12,435 nucleotides of DNA, taken from an uncultured Bacteroidales bacterium. Its GTDB lineage: Bacteria; Bacteroidota; Bacteroidia; Bacteroidales; UBA932. A program made the translations under genes and the position numbers. Under the pieces are notes generated by a model. That model was not told the DNA's origin, made no database searches, and was given only the letters and a program-made list of their open reading frames with translations. The stretch lies in the NCBI GenBank assembly GCA_945983015.1, contig CAMFSN010000048.1, forward strand, positions 1 through 12,435. Reading direction: 5' to 3'. Positions 1 through 6,686 of this stretch are shown piece by piece. The first letter of the stretch is position 1. Every line of letters begins with the position of its first letter.

Positions 1-55
1 ACCCTCGACCTCCGGCGTGACAGGCCGGCATTCTAACCAGCTGAACTACCGCACC
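1..55 (-). tRNA. tRNA-Asp(GTC), 3' part cut by window edge
   Basis: Read on the minus strand from 55, the acceptor 5' strand is GGTGCGG, followed by TA and a D-arm (GTTC paired with GAAT). The anticodon stem is CCGGC/GCCGG (28-24 and 16-12) and its loop is CTGTCAC, which places anticodon GTC at 21-19. GTC reads the Asp codons GAC and GAU. The variable loop AGGTC and the start of the T-stem (GAGGG) then run off the window at position 1. The T-loop, the acceptor 3' strand and any CCA are therefore outside. The gene diverges from pfkA and has its own promoter just upstream. Confidence 0.95.
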
Positions 56-85
56 TTTCGGTGTCTTTCCCGAGGAAAGCGGATG

Positions 86-116
86 CAAATATACGGCAAA
101 AATTCGGTTTTGCAAA
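86..116 (-). promoter_or_regulatory. Bacteroidota-type promoter of tRNA-Asp
   Basis: On the minus strand there is TTTG (116-113), a 19-nt spacer, then TATATTTG (93-86). This fits the Bacteroides sigma consensus of a TTTG -33 box, a 19-21 nt spacer and a TAnnTTTG -7 box. The -7 box ends 30 nt before the mature tRNA 5' end at 55, which leaves room for a short 5' leader to be removed by RNase P. It is the best-formed promoter in the window. Confidence 0.75.
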
Positions 117-207
117 CTTTTTCTTAATTTTTTTAAAATATTTGCCACCGCGGCGCTCTAGGGGCTTGTTTTTTGTCTGAAGGGGAGAATAATCGAAAGA
201 TTTTATG

Positions 208-215
208 TAAGTTTG
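208..215 (+). promoter_or_regulatory. Candidate -7 box for pfkA
   Basis: TAAGTTTG matches the Bacteroidota -7 pattern TAnnTTTG and lies 49 nt before the pfkA ATG. The nearest upstream TTTG (172-175) is 32 nt away, which is too far for a standard -33 box. Only the -7 element supports the call. Confidence 0.4.
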
Positions 216-264
216 TTTTTGATTTCTAGGCCTTGGGGCTGTAGGAAGAATTAATGGAATTGAA

Positions 265-1248
265 ATGAAAAAGGAGATAAAAACCATTGGCGTATTGACC
301 TCAGGAGGGGATGCGCCAGGTATGAACGCTGCGATCAGGGCAGTTACCAGATCTGCCATTTATAATGGCATGAAAGTGATGGGTATCTATCGAGGATATG
401 AAGGACTCATCAACGGGGAGATTAAGGAACTTACTACAGAGAGTGTAAGCAATACCATTCAGAGGGGAGGTACTATTCTTAAGACAGCCCGAAGTGTGGA
501 GTTTACTACCGTGGAGGGAAGGAAGAAAGCCTTTGACAAATTACAGGAGTTCGGGATAGATGCCTTGATAGTGATAGGCGGCAACGGCTCCCTTGCCGGA
601 GCCCAGGTTCTGGCCCAGGAGTATGATCTCCCTGTTATCGGCCTGCCAGGGACCATAGACAACGATCTTTACGGTACTGATTCCACCATAGGCTATGACA
701 CTGCCCTTAACACTATAGTGGAGTGTGTGGATAAGATAAGAGACACCGCCACTTCTCACGACAGGATATTTTTCGTGGAGGTGATGGGAAGGGATGCTGG
801 CTTCCTCGCCCAGAACAGTGCCATCGCCTCCGGTGCGGAGGCCGCCATCATTCCGGAAGACCAGACGGACGTGGACCAATTGGCCAATTTTATCAGCAGG
901 GGCTTCCGTAAGAGTAAGAGCAGCAGTATAGTGATAGTCTCCGAAAGCAAGAAGGATGGGGGAGCGATGTACTATGCCGACAGGGTACGCAGGGAGTATC
1001 CGCAGTACGACGTGAGAGTGACCATTTTAGGACACTTGCAAAGAGGAGGGACACCTACTGCGTACGATAGGATATTGGCAAGTAGATTAGGCTATGCGAG
1101 CATAGAAGCGCTGAAAGAGGGGCAGCGCAATGTGATGATAGGAATACGCGATGACGAGATAGTGTATATCCCTATAGACAGGGCGATTAAAAAGGATAAG
1201 CCGATTAATCAGGATCTGATAGATGTCTTAGCTGTTTTGTCGATATAA
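265..1248 (+). CDS. pfkA: ATP-type 6-phosphofructokinase
   Basis: This protein (327 aa, close to the usual ~320) phosphorylates fructose-6-phosphate to fructose-1,6-bisphosphate in cytosolic glycolysis. Visible motifs are the N-terminal nucleotide loop SGGDAPGMN (13-21), TIDND (130-134) with catalytic-base Asp132, MGRDAGF (174-180) with substrate-contacting Arg176, and HLQRGG (257-262). Gly108 and Gly129 sit at the two positions that are Gly in ATP-dependent enzymes and Asp/Lys in pyrophosphate-dependent ones, so ATP is the likely donor. The oddity is residue 107. The usual GGDGS is GGNGS here, so the Asp expected to contact Mg-ATP is Asn (codon AAC at 583-585). Other catalytic and effector-site arginines (25, 29, 159, 167) look intact. 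The ATG is the only sensible start, because the GGDAPG loop needs just this short N-terminus. The gene diverges from tRNA-Asp, and a 40-nt gap with its own promoter candidate separates it from the next gene. Confidence 0.95.
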   Translation: MKKEIKTIGVLTSGGDAPGMNAAIRAVTRSAIYNGMKVMGIYRGYEGLINGEIKELTTESVSNTIQRGGTILKTARSVEFTTVEGRKKAFDKLQEFGIDALIVIGGNGSLAGAQVLAQEYDLPVIGLPGTIDNDLYGTDSTIGYDTALNTIVECVDKIRDTATSHDRIFFVEVMGRDAGFLAQNSAIASGAEAAIIPEDQTDVDQLANFISRGFRKSKSSSIVIVSESKKDGGAMYYADRVRREYPQYDVRVTILGHLQRGGTPTAYDRILASRLGYASIEALKEGQRNVMIGIRDDEIVYIPIDRAIKKDKPINQDLIDVLAVLSI

Positions 1249-1269
1249 TCCGGAAAATTATTATATTTG
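1236..1269 (+). promoter_or_regulatory. Candidate promoter before the 155-aa gene
   Basis: TTTG (1236-1239) is followed by a 22-nt spacer and TATATTTG (1262-1269). The -7 box is a perfect TAnnTTTG. The spacer is one base longer than the usual 19-21. The -33 half lies inside the last codons of pfkA. Transcription would begin about 10-15 nt before the ATG at 1289. With no clear terminator after that gene, this promoter could also feed the gcv operon. Confidence 0.5.
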
Positions 1270-1288
1270 TGAGTTATATAACAAACAG

Positions 1289-1756
1289 ATGGAAGAAGAA
1301 AAACAAGTGTTTCCCCTGGACAGCGAGAAACTGTACTATTCGAGTGACAAACTAACCCTTGAGACCGATGAGGGTCCCGTAACCTATAAGATGGGGGTGT
1401 GGATAAGTGTGGATCCGGTACGTATCCATAAGATGATAATCAAGGATAAAATTCTTCAGGTGGATGAGATAGAGGTCTTCAACCCCTTGGAGAGTAAGCT
1501 CCGTAGGGCTGATCCTGATTATTACAAGCGCTATATGGGACTTAAACTCGTCATTGATTACCCTGGATATGGCACTGGCGTCGTAGCTAAGATTCCTTTT
1601 GAGAATGACCCTGTCGGCTTTTACAAGTGGTGGAGAAAACAGAAACACGAAGATAAAGTCCATCTGAACAGAGGATATCAGATAATCTTGTTTCAAAAGG
1701 TTGCCCAGATGGAGCCTAAAATCATATTGAAAAAAGATCTCGAACTCATCAGGTAA
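1289..1756 (+). CDS. Conserved-looking hypothetical protein, 155 aa
   Basis: I do not recognise this family. The product is soluble (no signal peptide or membrane segment), rich in Lys and acidic residues, and appears mixed alpha/beta. Notable points are an alternating hydrophobic/charged stretch at 46-64, a VIDYPGYGTGVVAKIPF segment (88-104), a tryptophan pair in FYKWWRKQKH (111-120) and a basic C-terminus. Codon use resembles the neighbours, and frame and length argue for a real gene. The ATG is preceded by AACAAACAG, an A-rich leader typical of this group, and by a promoter candidate. It sits between pfkA and gcvT with no overlap to either, so context does not assign a role. Small cytosolic regulatory or binding proteins are possible, but that is only a guess. 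Confidence 0.7.
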   Translation: MEEEKQVFPLDSEKLYYSSDKLTLETDEGPVTYKMGVWISVDPVRIHKMIIKDKILQVDEIEVFNPLESKLRRADPDYYKRYMGLKLVIDYPGYGTGVVAKIPFENDPVGFYKWWRKQKHEDKVHLNRGYQIILFQKVAQMEPKIILKKDLELIR

Positions 1757-1831
1757 ATATTTGCGTGCGGCTTGGCTTTAATAGCCTGCTTGCAGTGATC
1801 TTAAAATTTATCTTGCAAAACTTGAGCGTAT

Positions 1832-2920
1832 ATGTATAAAACCACTTGTTTGCACGAGCAGCACTTGGCATTGGGAGCAGTAATGAGTCCCTTTGCCGGT
1901 TTTGATATGCCTATCCGTTATCCTGCAGGCATTATAGCTGAACATAAAGCAGTTAGGGAAAAAGTCGGAGTTTTCGACGTCTCCCATATGGGAGAGATTT
2001 TCGTCAGCGGAAAGGATAGTGAAAAATTTGTGAATCATATCTTTACCAATGACATCTCTGCTCTGGAGAAAGGCTCCATACTCTACGGTATGATGCTTTA
2101 TCCTGATGGCGGCACGGTGGATGACCTCTTGGTATATCGCTGTTTTGAAGATGAAAGATACCTGCTGGTAGTAAATGCCGGTAATATAGACAAGGATTAC
2201 GAGTGGATACTTAAGAATGCAGAGGGCTTTGACGTTCAGATAGATAATCAGAGCGAAGCCTGGGGGCAGCTCGCCATTCAGGGACCAGACTCCGAAAAGA
2301 TTCTCCTCGAAGTTCTAGGCCTTCCTCAGGCCAGAGATCTAGGCTTTTATACATTCTGCGAGCAGGATGATATGATTATCAGTCGTACAGGATATACGGG
2401 CGAAGACGGATTCGAGATTTACGCTCCTATAGAAAAGACCATCAATATGTGGAACACTCTTATAGAGGCTGGAGTACAGCCTTGCGGTCTGGGTTGCAGG
2501 GATACTCTTCGCTTCGAGGCCGGACTCCCGCTTTATGGCGATGAGCTTTCTGAAGAAATATCTCCTGTGATGGCAGGTCTTTCTATGTTCTGCAAATTCG
2601 ACAAGCCTGAGTTCATCGGCAAGGATGCCCTTATGGCACAGAAGAATGGAGCTATCTCCCGTAAGCTGGTGGGCCTTGAAGTCAAGGACAGGGCCATTCC
2701 TCGTGCCGGTTACCCTGTGGAAACTCCCGATGGGGAGCAGGTTGGAGTGGTAAGTACCGGTTATCACAGCATCAGCCTGGACCGTAGTCTCGCCTTTGCC
2801 CTTGTAGATACGGACTATTCTGCATTGGGAACAGAACTTCAGGTCAGAATTCGTAACAAGGTATTCCCTGCAGAAGTAATAAAGAAGAGATTTTACAAGA
2901 CAAACTACAAAAAAGCATAA
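1832..2920 (+). CDS. gcvT: Glycine cleavage system T protein (aminomethyltransferase)
   Basis: GcvT moves the methylene group from the aminomethyl-lipoyl arm of H protein onto tetrahydrofolate, releasing ammonia. The 362-aa length is normal. Motifs run in order: VGVFDVSHMGEI (45-56), GGTVDDLLVYR (93-103) with the conserved Asp97 region implicated in folate activation, VNAGN (114-118), SRTGYTGEDGFEIY (184-197) and GLGCRDTLRFEAGLPLYG (219-236), then the C-terminal barrel ending KKRFYK. ATG 1832 is the first in-frame start, and MYKTTCLHEQHLALGA aligns with family N-termini. It heads a four-gene operon, with gcvH starting 4 nt after its stop. The 75-nt upstream gap has no good TAnnTTTG promoter; the best match, AATATTTG at 1756-1763, has one mismatch. 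I saw no glycine-riboswitch-like leader. Confidence 0.97.
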   Translation: MYKTTCLHEQHLALGAVMSPFAGFDMPIRYPAGIIAEHKAVREKVGVFDVSHMGEIFVSGKDSEKFVNHIFTNDISALEKGSILYGMMLYPDGGTVDDLLVYRCFEDERYLLVVNAGNIDKDYEWILKNAEGFDVQIDNQSEAWGQLAIQGPDSEKILLEVLGLPQARDLGFYTFCEQDDMIISRTGYTGEDGFEIYAPIEKTINMWNTLIEAGVQPCGLGCRDTLRFEAGLPLYGDELSEEISPVMAGLSMFCKFDKPEFIGKDALMAQKNGAISRKLVGLEVKDRAIPRAGYPVETPDGEQVGVVSTGYHSISLDRSLAFALVDTDYSALGTELQVRIRNKVFPAEVIKKRFYKTNYKKA

Positions 2921-2924
2921 AAAA

Positions 2925-3299
2925 ATGAGTAAAGTTATTCCAGGACTCCTTTACAGCGAGTCACACGAATGGGTAAAAGTCGATGGACAGGTAGCCATAA
3001 TAGGAGTTTCCGATTATGCTCAAAGCGAATTAGGCGATATTACTTACGTGGATATGCCACAAGTAGGCGAGCAGATCGAAAAGGCTCAGGAGTTCGGCGC
3101 TCTTGAAAGCGTAAAGACCGCTGCAGATCTCTACAGCCCGGTAAGCGGTTCGGTTGTAGCCACTAACAAGCTGGTGGAGGACGATCCTTCCCTTATCAAT
3201 GCCGACCCATATACGAATTGGATTATTAAGATAGAAATGTCTGACACTCAGGAGCTTGATAGCTTGTTGAATGCTTCAGCCTACGAAAGCAGCCTATAA
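2925..3299 (+). CDS. gcvH: Glycine cleavage system H protein
   Basis: The H protein is the lipoylated carrier that shuttles the aminomethyl intermediate between the P, T and L proteins. It is 124 aa, typical for the family. The lipoyl-lysine is Lys64 in ESVKTAADLYSPVSG (61-75). Other hallmarks are the N-terminal SHEWVK (13-18), GVSDYAQSELGDITYVDMP (27-45) and the NADPYTNWIIKI segment (92-103). It starts 4 nt after gcvT in an A-rich stretch, and its stop TAA (3297-3299) is one base before the gcvPA ATG. The tight spacing implies co-transcription and roughly coordinated production of the complex. Lipoylation would need LipA/LipB or LplA from elsewhere in the genome. Confidence 0.97.
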   Translation: MSKVIPGLLYSESHEWVKVDGQVAIIGVSDYAQSELGDITYVDMPQVGEQIEKAQEFGALESVKTAADLYSPVSGSVVATNKLVEDDPSLINADPYTNWIIKIEMSDTQELDSLLNASAYESSL

Positions 3300-3300
3300 A

Positions 3301-4635
3301 ATGACAGAACATTTCGCCTATTTCCCTCATACTGAAAAGGATGTGAGGGAGATGTTGGACAGGATATCGCTAAGTTCCCTCGATGAGCTTTATAGCGATG
3401 TCCCGTCTGAGTTTATATACCGAGGGGATTACGATCTTCCCGATGCTATGAGCGAGCAGCAACTCCGAAACTATTTCGAGAAGCTCGCCTCCAGAGCTCC
3501 CCGTAAGAAAGTCTTTGTAGGCCAAGGAGCTTATGACCACTATAGCCCTTCCGTGTTGCAGTACATCTGCTCCCGCAGCGAGTTTCTCACATCCTATACT
3601 CCATATCAGGCCGAGATTTCCCAGGGCACTCTGCGCTATATTTTCGAGTTCCAGAGTATGATCTGCAATCTTACGGGGATGGATGTGGCCAATGCTTCTA
3701 TGTATGACGGAGCCACTGCCGCAGCCGAGGCGATGCGCGTCTGCATCTCCTCTACCCGTAAGCGTAACACCGTGCTGCTCAGCTCTTCTCTGCTTCCTAA
3801 TGTGCTGGAGACCATTCGGACTTATGCTCGTTTTTCCGGAATTGAGCTGCTCGAAATTCCTTCCCTGGAAGGCCAAACTTCTCTCGAAGCTCTCCGTTCT
3901 CTTTTGAGCGATCAGGTAGCTGGAGTCATTCTCCCTCAGATTAACCGCTACGGTGTGGTCGAGGATCACAGCGCTTTTTCCGAAGCTATACATCAGGCGG
4001 GAGCCCTGATGGTGGAATATTGCGACCCATCGGCGCTGGCAGTTATCAAGAGTCCTGCAGAGTGGGGGGCTGACATCGCTGTCGGAGACGCTCAGAGCTT
4101 GGGTATTCCGCTTAGTTATGGAGGTCCTTATGTGGGATTTATGGCTTGTCGCAGTGAATATATGAGAAAACTCCCGGGTAGATTGGTGGGCCAGACCGTG
4201 GACGCCCAGGGTCGGAGGTGCTATGTCCTTACCCTTCAGGCCAGGGAGCAGCATATCAGAAGGGAGAAAGCCACTTCGAATATCTGTTCCAACCAGTCTT
4301 TGATGGCTCTTTGGGTCACGGTTTATCTCTCACTTATGGGTCCTAAGGGTCTCAAGAGAGTGAATGACCTGAGTTACGAAGGGGCGCACGAACTAAAGAG
4401 GGGACTTATGGAAACAGGACTTTTCGAAGATCCATTCCCACAGAGGCCATTTATCAAGGAGTTTGTACTCAAGCCTTTATGCGATGTGGCAGAACTCCAG
4501 CAGGCCCTTGATGGGGCGGGCTATTTCGCGGCTCTTCAGACCGAAGAAGGCTATGTTAGCTTCTGTGTCACAGAAAAGCACGAAGCTGAGGAAGTGGCGG
4601 AAATAATCCGAATTGTAGAATCCTTAAAACAGTAA
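3301..4635 (+). CDS. gcvPA: Glycine dehydrogenase (decarboxylating) subunit 1
   Basis: This is the N-terminal half of the P protein. With GcvPB it forms the PLP enzyme that decarboxylates glycine and loads the aminomethyl group on GcvH. I place the start at ATG 3301, not the in-frame ATG at 3271. MTEHFAYFPHTEKDVREML matches family N-termini, and 3271 would sit inside gcvH. The resulting 444 aa is normal. Visible blocks are YRGDYDLPDAMSEQQLRNYF (40-59), VGQGAYDHYSP (73-83), SYTPYQAEISQGTLRYIFEF (98-117), MYDGATAAAEA (134-144), LSYGGPYVGF (271-280) and the REKATSNICSNQ block (321-332). As expected for this subunit, it lacks the PLP-lysine motif, which is in GcvPB. It is one base after gcvH and 4 nt before gcvPB. 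Confidence 0.95.
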   Translation: MTEHFAYFPHTEKDVREMLDRISLSSLDELYSDVPSEFIYRGDYDLPDAMSEQQLRNYFEKLASRAPRKKVFVGQGAYDHYSPSVLQYICSRSEFLTSYTPYQAEISQGTLRYIFEFQSMICNLTGMDVANASMYDGATAAAEAMRVCISSTRKRNTVLLSSSLLPNVLETIRTYARFSGIELLEIPSLEGQTSLEALRSLLSDQVAGVILPQINRYGVVEDHSAFSEAIHQAGALMVEYCDPSALAVIKSPAEWGADIAVGDAQSLGIPLSYGGPYVGFMACRSEYMRKLPGRLVGQTVDAQGRRCYVLTLQAREQHIRREKATSNICSNQSLMALWVTVYLSLMGPKGLKRVNDLSYEGAHELKRGLMETGLFEDPFPQRPFIKEFVLKPLCDVAELQQALDGAGYFAALQTEEGYVSFCVTEKHEAEEVAEIIRIVESLKQ

Positions 4636-4639
4636 AGCT

Positions 4640-6010
4640 ATGAAGTATTACGACAAACTTATATTCGAGCTTTCTGAAAGTGGACGCTGCGCCTTTTCTC
4701 TAAGGGAGGCAAAAGTGGAAGTGGAACTTCCCGATAATCTAAAAAGACAAAGCCCCCTTCCTCTTCCTGAAGTTAGCGAAGTGGATGTGGTTCGCCATTA
4801 TACTAATCTCTCCCAGATGAATTTCGGGGTGGATACCGGTTTTTATCCTCTTGGAAGCTGTACTATGAAGTACAATCCTAAGATAGACGAGGAGATTTCC
4901 CAGCTCCCTGAATTCAGGGATGCCCATCCTCTGATGCACTCTGAAGGATTGGAGGAGATTTATTCCCAGCTAGACAAGGCCCTCGCCGCCATCACTGGAA
5001 TGTCTCATTTCACCTTTCAGCCTTGCGCAGGGGCTCACGGAGAACTCACCGGCCTAATGCTGATGCGCGCTTATCACGAGTCCAGAGGGGACTTCGGGAG
5101 AAAGCGCATCATAGTTCCAGACAGTGCCCACGGAACCAACCCTGCCAGCGCAGCTATCTGTGGTCTGGATGTAGTGGTGGTGAAGTCTAAGGAAAATGGT
5201 CTGGTGGACATTGAATCCCTAAAGCCTCTTCTGGGTGAGGACCTGGCCGGCATTATGCTTACTAACCCTAACACCCTCGGTCTTTTCGAGAAGGATATCA
5301 AGCAGATAGCCTCTCTGGTTCACGGCTGCGGTGGTCTGCTCTACTATGATGGAGCTAATATGAATCCGCTTCTGGGAGTGGTTCGTCCAGGGGATATGGG
5401 CTTTGACATTATGCACTTGAACTTGCATAAGACCTTCTCGACTCCGCACGGTGGCGGTGGCCCCGGCAGCGGTCCTGTGGGGGTTTGTGAGAAACTGGTG
5501 CCGCTCCTGGGGATCATACGCACTTCCGCTTTCCACGGGAATACAGGCGTGATTATAAAGGCATTGGCATATATACTCAGCCTCGGAAAGCAGCACATCG
5601 CCCTGGCGGGCAAGTATGCTTCCTTGAATGCCAATTATATCAAGGAGTCTCTGCGGGATTCGTACAAACTGCCTATAGATTCAGTCTGCAAGCACGAGTT
5701 TGTCTTCGACGGTCTGCTCGAGCCGAACGGGGTCAGTACCTTGGATGTGGCCAAAAGGCTTCTGGATTACGGCTATCACGCCCCGACCATCTATTTCCCT
5801 ATGCTTTTCCATCAGTCCATTATGATAGAGCCTACCGAGACTGAATCGAAGCAGACTCTGGACGAGTTTATAGCGGTGATGAAAAAGATTGCACAAGAGG
5901 CAGTTGAAGACCCTGAACTTCTGCACTCTGCTCCTCACAACACTCCTGTCGGCAGGCCTGATGAGACCGCGGCTGCCCGTCAGCCTATACTCAGATGGAG
6001 GCCGGAGTGA
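4640..6010 (+). CDS. gcvPB: Glycine dehydrogenase (decarboxylating) subunit 2
   Basis: This is the PLP-bearing C-terminal half of the P protein. Its 456 aa is somewhat shorter than many homologues (~480-490), but all key blocks are present. They are YPLGSCTMKYNPK (69-81), CAGAHGELTG (129-138), DSAHGTNPASA (161-171), TNPNTLGLFE (208-217), the PLP Lys264 in LHKTFSTPHGGGGPGSGP (262-279), AFHGN in mid-protein, and the C-terminal HNTPVGRPDETAAARQPILRW. Together with GcvPA it makes the alpha2beta2-type P protein that many bacteria have instead of one ~950-aa chain. The gene ends the gcv operon. Its last 20 nt (5991-6010) overlap the 3' end of the convergent trmO, and a strong terminator follows at 6068-6104. 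Confidence 0.96.
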   Translation: MKYYDKLIFELSESGRCAFSLREAKVEVELPDNLKRQSPLPLPEVSEVDVVRHYTNLSQMNFGVDTGFYPLGSCTMKYNPKIDEEISQLPEFRDAHPLMHSEGLEEIYSQLDKALAAITGMSHFTFQPCAGAHGELTGLMLMRAYHESRGDFGRKRIIVPDSAHGTNPASAAICGLDVVVVKSKENGLVDIESLKPLLGEDLAGIMLTNPNTLGLFEKDIKQIASLVHGCGGLLYYDGANMNPLLGVVRPGDMGFDIMHLNLHKTFSTPHGGGGPGSGPVGVCEKLVPLLGIIRTSAFHGNTGVIIKALAYILSLGKQHIALAGKYASLNANYIKESLRDSYKLPIDSVCKHEFVFDGLLEPNGVSTLDVAKRLLDYGYHAPTIYFPMLFHQSIMIEPTETESKQTLDEFIAVMKKIAQEAVEDPELLHSAPHNTPVGRPDETAAARQPILRWRPE

Positions 6011-6686
6011 TTCCGTCTATGACCAGGCTTTCCTCCTCGTAGTGGAAAGTTATATTATACTTATCGAAGAGCAGTCCGTAGGATTTAGACGGATTGCTCT
6101 TTTTCTGATACTGCGGTCTCGGGTCCTGGGACAGGCTCAGCTGCAGTGCCTTGTAAGACTCTGTCCCTAAGAGCTTTAGGAGTTTTGTCTCCACTTCTGT
6201 GCTCTCTGTCCTTACTTCTATGGTATGCCAATCCCTTTCTTCCACGAAGCCGCTCCTTGCCTGCGGATGAGAGTCGCAGTAAGTCACATAGGGCTTGATG
6301 TCGTAAATGGGAGTTCCGTCTGCAAGGTCGGCACCGCTGACCTCGATTATTCCCCTCTGGTAGTCCACTCCGCAGATTTTCACTGAGGATAAGGCCAGGG
6401 AGTTAGGTCTGAAAGGGGATCTGGAAGCGAAAACTCCTATTTTTTCATTGCCTCCTAGGCGAGGTGGCCTGACCATAAGGGAGGAGGCGGAAGATGGGTT
6501 TAGATTGAATTCCCAGATGAGCCAAACATAGTCGAAATCCTCCAGGCCTCTCAAGGCTTCTTCCCTTCGGAAATCTCTGTCCAGTTCCACATAGCCGTGA
6601 ATTTCTTCCACTATGGAACTTTGCCTGGGGATTCCGAATTTCTCCTTGAAAGGGGAACGGAAATGTGCTACGGGCTTAATCTCCAT
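5991..6686 (-). CDS. trmO: tRNA (N6-threonylcarbamoyladenosine37-N6)-methyltransferase TrmO
   Basis: TrmO (UPF0066, formerly YaeB/TsaA) uses S-adenosylmethionine to methylate t6A at position 37 of certain threonine tRNAs, giving m6t6A. The protein is 231 aa; the E. coli enzyme is 235. Signatures are RPPRLGG (73-79), GVFASRSPFRPN (84-95), DGTPIYDIKPY (123-133) and DPRPQY (188-193), followed by a C-terminal SYGLLFDKYNITF segment (202-214). The ATG (6686-6684) lies inside the end of the upstream M23 peptidase gene (11-nt overlap), so translation is probably coupled. The 3' end overlaps gcvPB by 20 nt, tail to tail. The codons for about residues 194-206 also form the hairpin of the gcv terminator on the other strand, which limits how freely that part can evolve. 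Confidence 0.93.
   Translation of the reverse strand: MEIKPVAHFRSPFKEKFGIPRQSSIVEEIHGYVELDRDFRREEALRGLEDFDYVWLIWEFNLNPSSASSLMVRPPRLGGNEKIGVFASRSPFRPNSLALSSVKICGVDYQRGIIEVSGADLADGTPIYDIKPYVTYCDSHPQARSGFVEERDWHTIEVRTESTEVETKLLKLLGTESYKALQLSLSQDPRPQYQKKSNPSKSYGLLFDKYNITFHYEEESLVIDGITPASI
6066..6104 (+). terminator. Intrinsic terminator of the gcv operon, inside trmO
   Basis: AGAGCAGTCCGT (6068-6079) pairs with ACGGATTGCTCT (6089-6100) across a 9-nt loop. That is a 12-bp stem with a single G-T wobble. It is followed directly by TTTT (6101-6104), and A6067 can pair with the first T. It starts 57 nt after the gcvPB stop, as expected for a factor-independent terminator. On the minus strand there is no U-tract after the hairpin, so it should act only on gcv transcripts. 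The whole element lies within trmO codons. Confidence 0.85.

Noticed and set aside
1772..1798. Hairpin GGCT-ttaat-AGCC as terminator or attenuator before gcvT
   Set aside because: Only 4 bp pair before mismatches and no T-tract follows, so it is too weak to call.
1757..1831. Glycine riboswitch upstream of gcvT
   Set aside because: The gap is 75 nt with no recognisable aptamer core. A glycine aptamer would need more room and conserved purine-rich elements that are not seen.
3271..3300. Upstream in-frame ATG for gcvPA adding 10 residues
   Set aside because: It lies inside gcvH, and the added residues do not resemble family N-termini. ATG 3301, one base after the gcvH stop, fits better.
3370..4254. 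Long minus-strand open frame (294 codons) opposite gcvPA
   Set aside because: gcvPA is certain on the other strand, and the translation of this frame has no recognisable motif.
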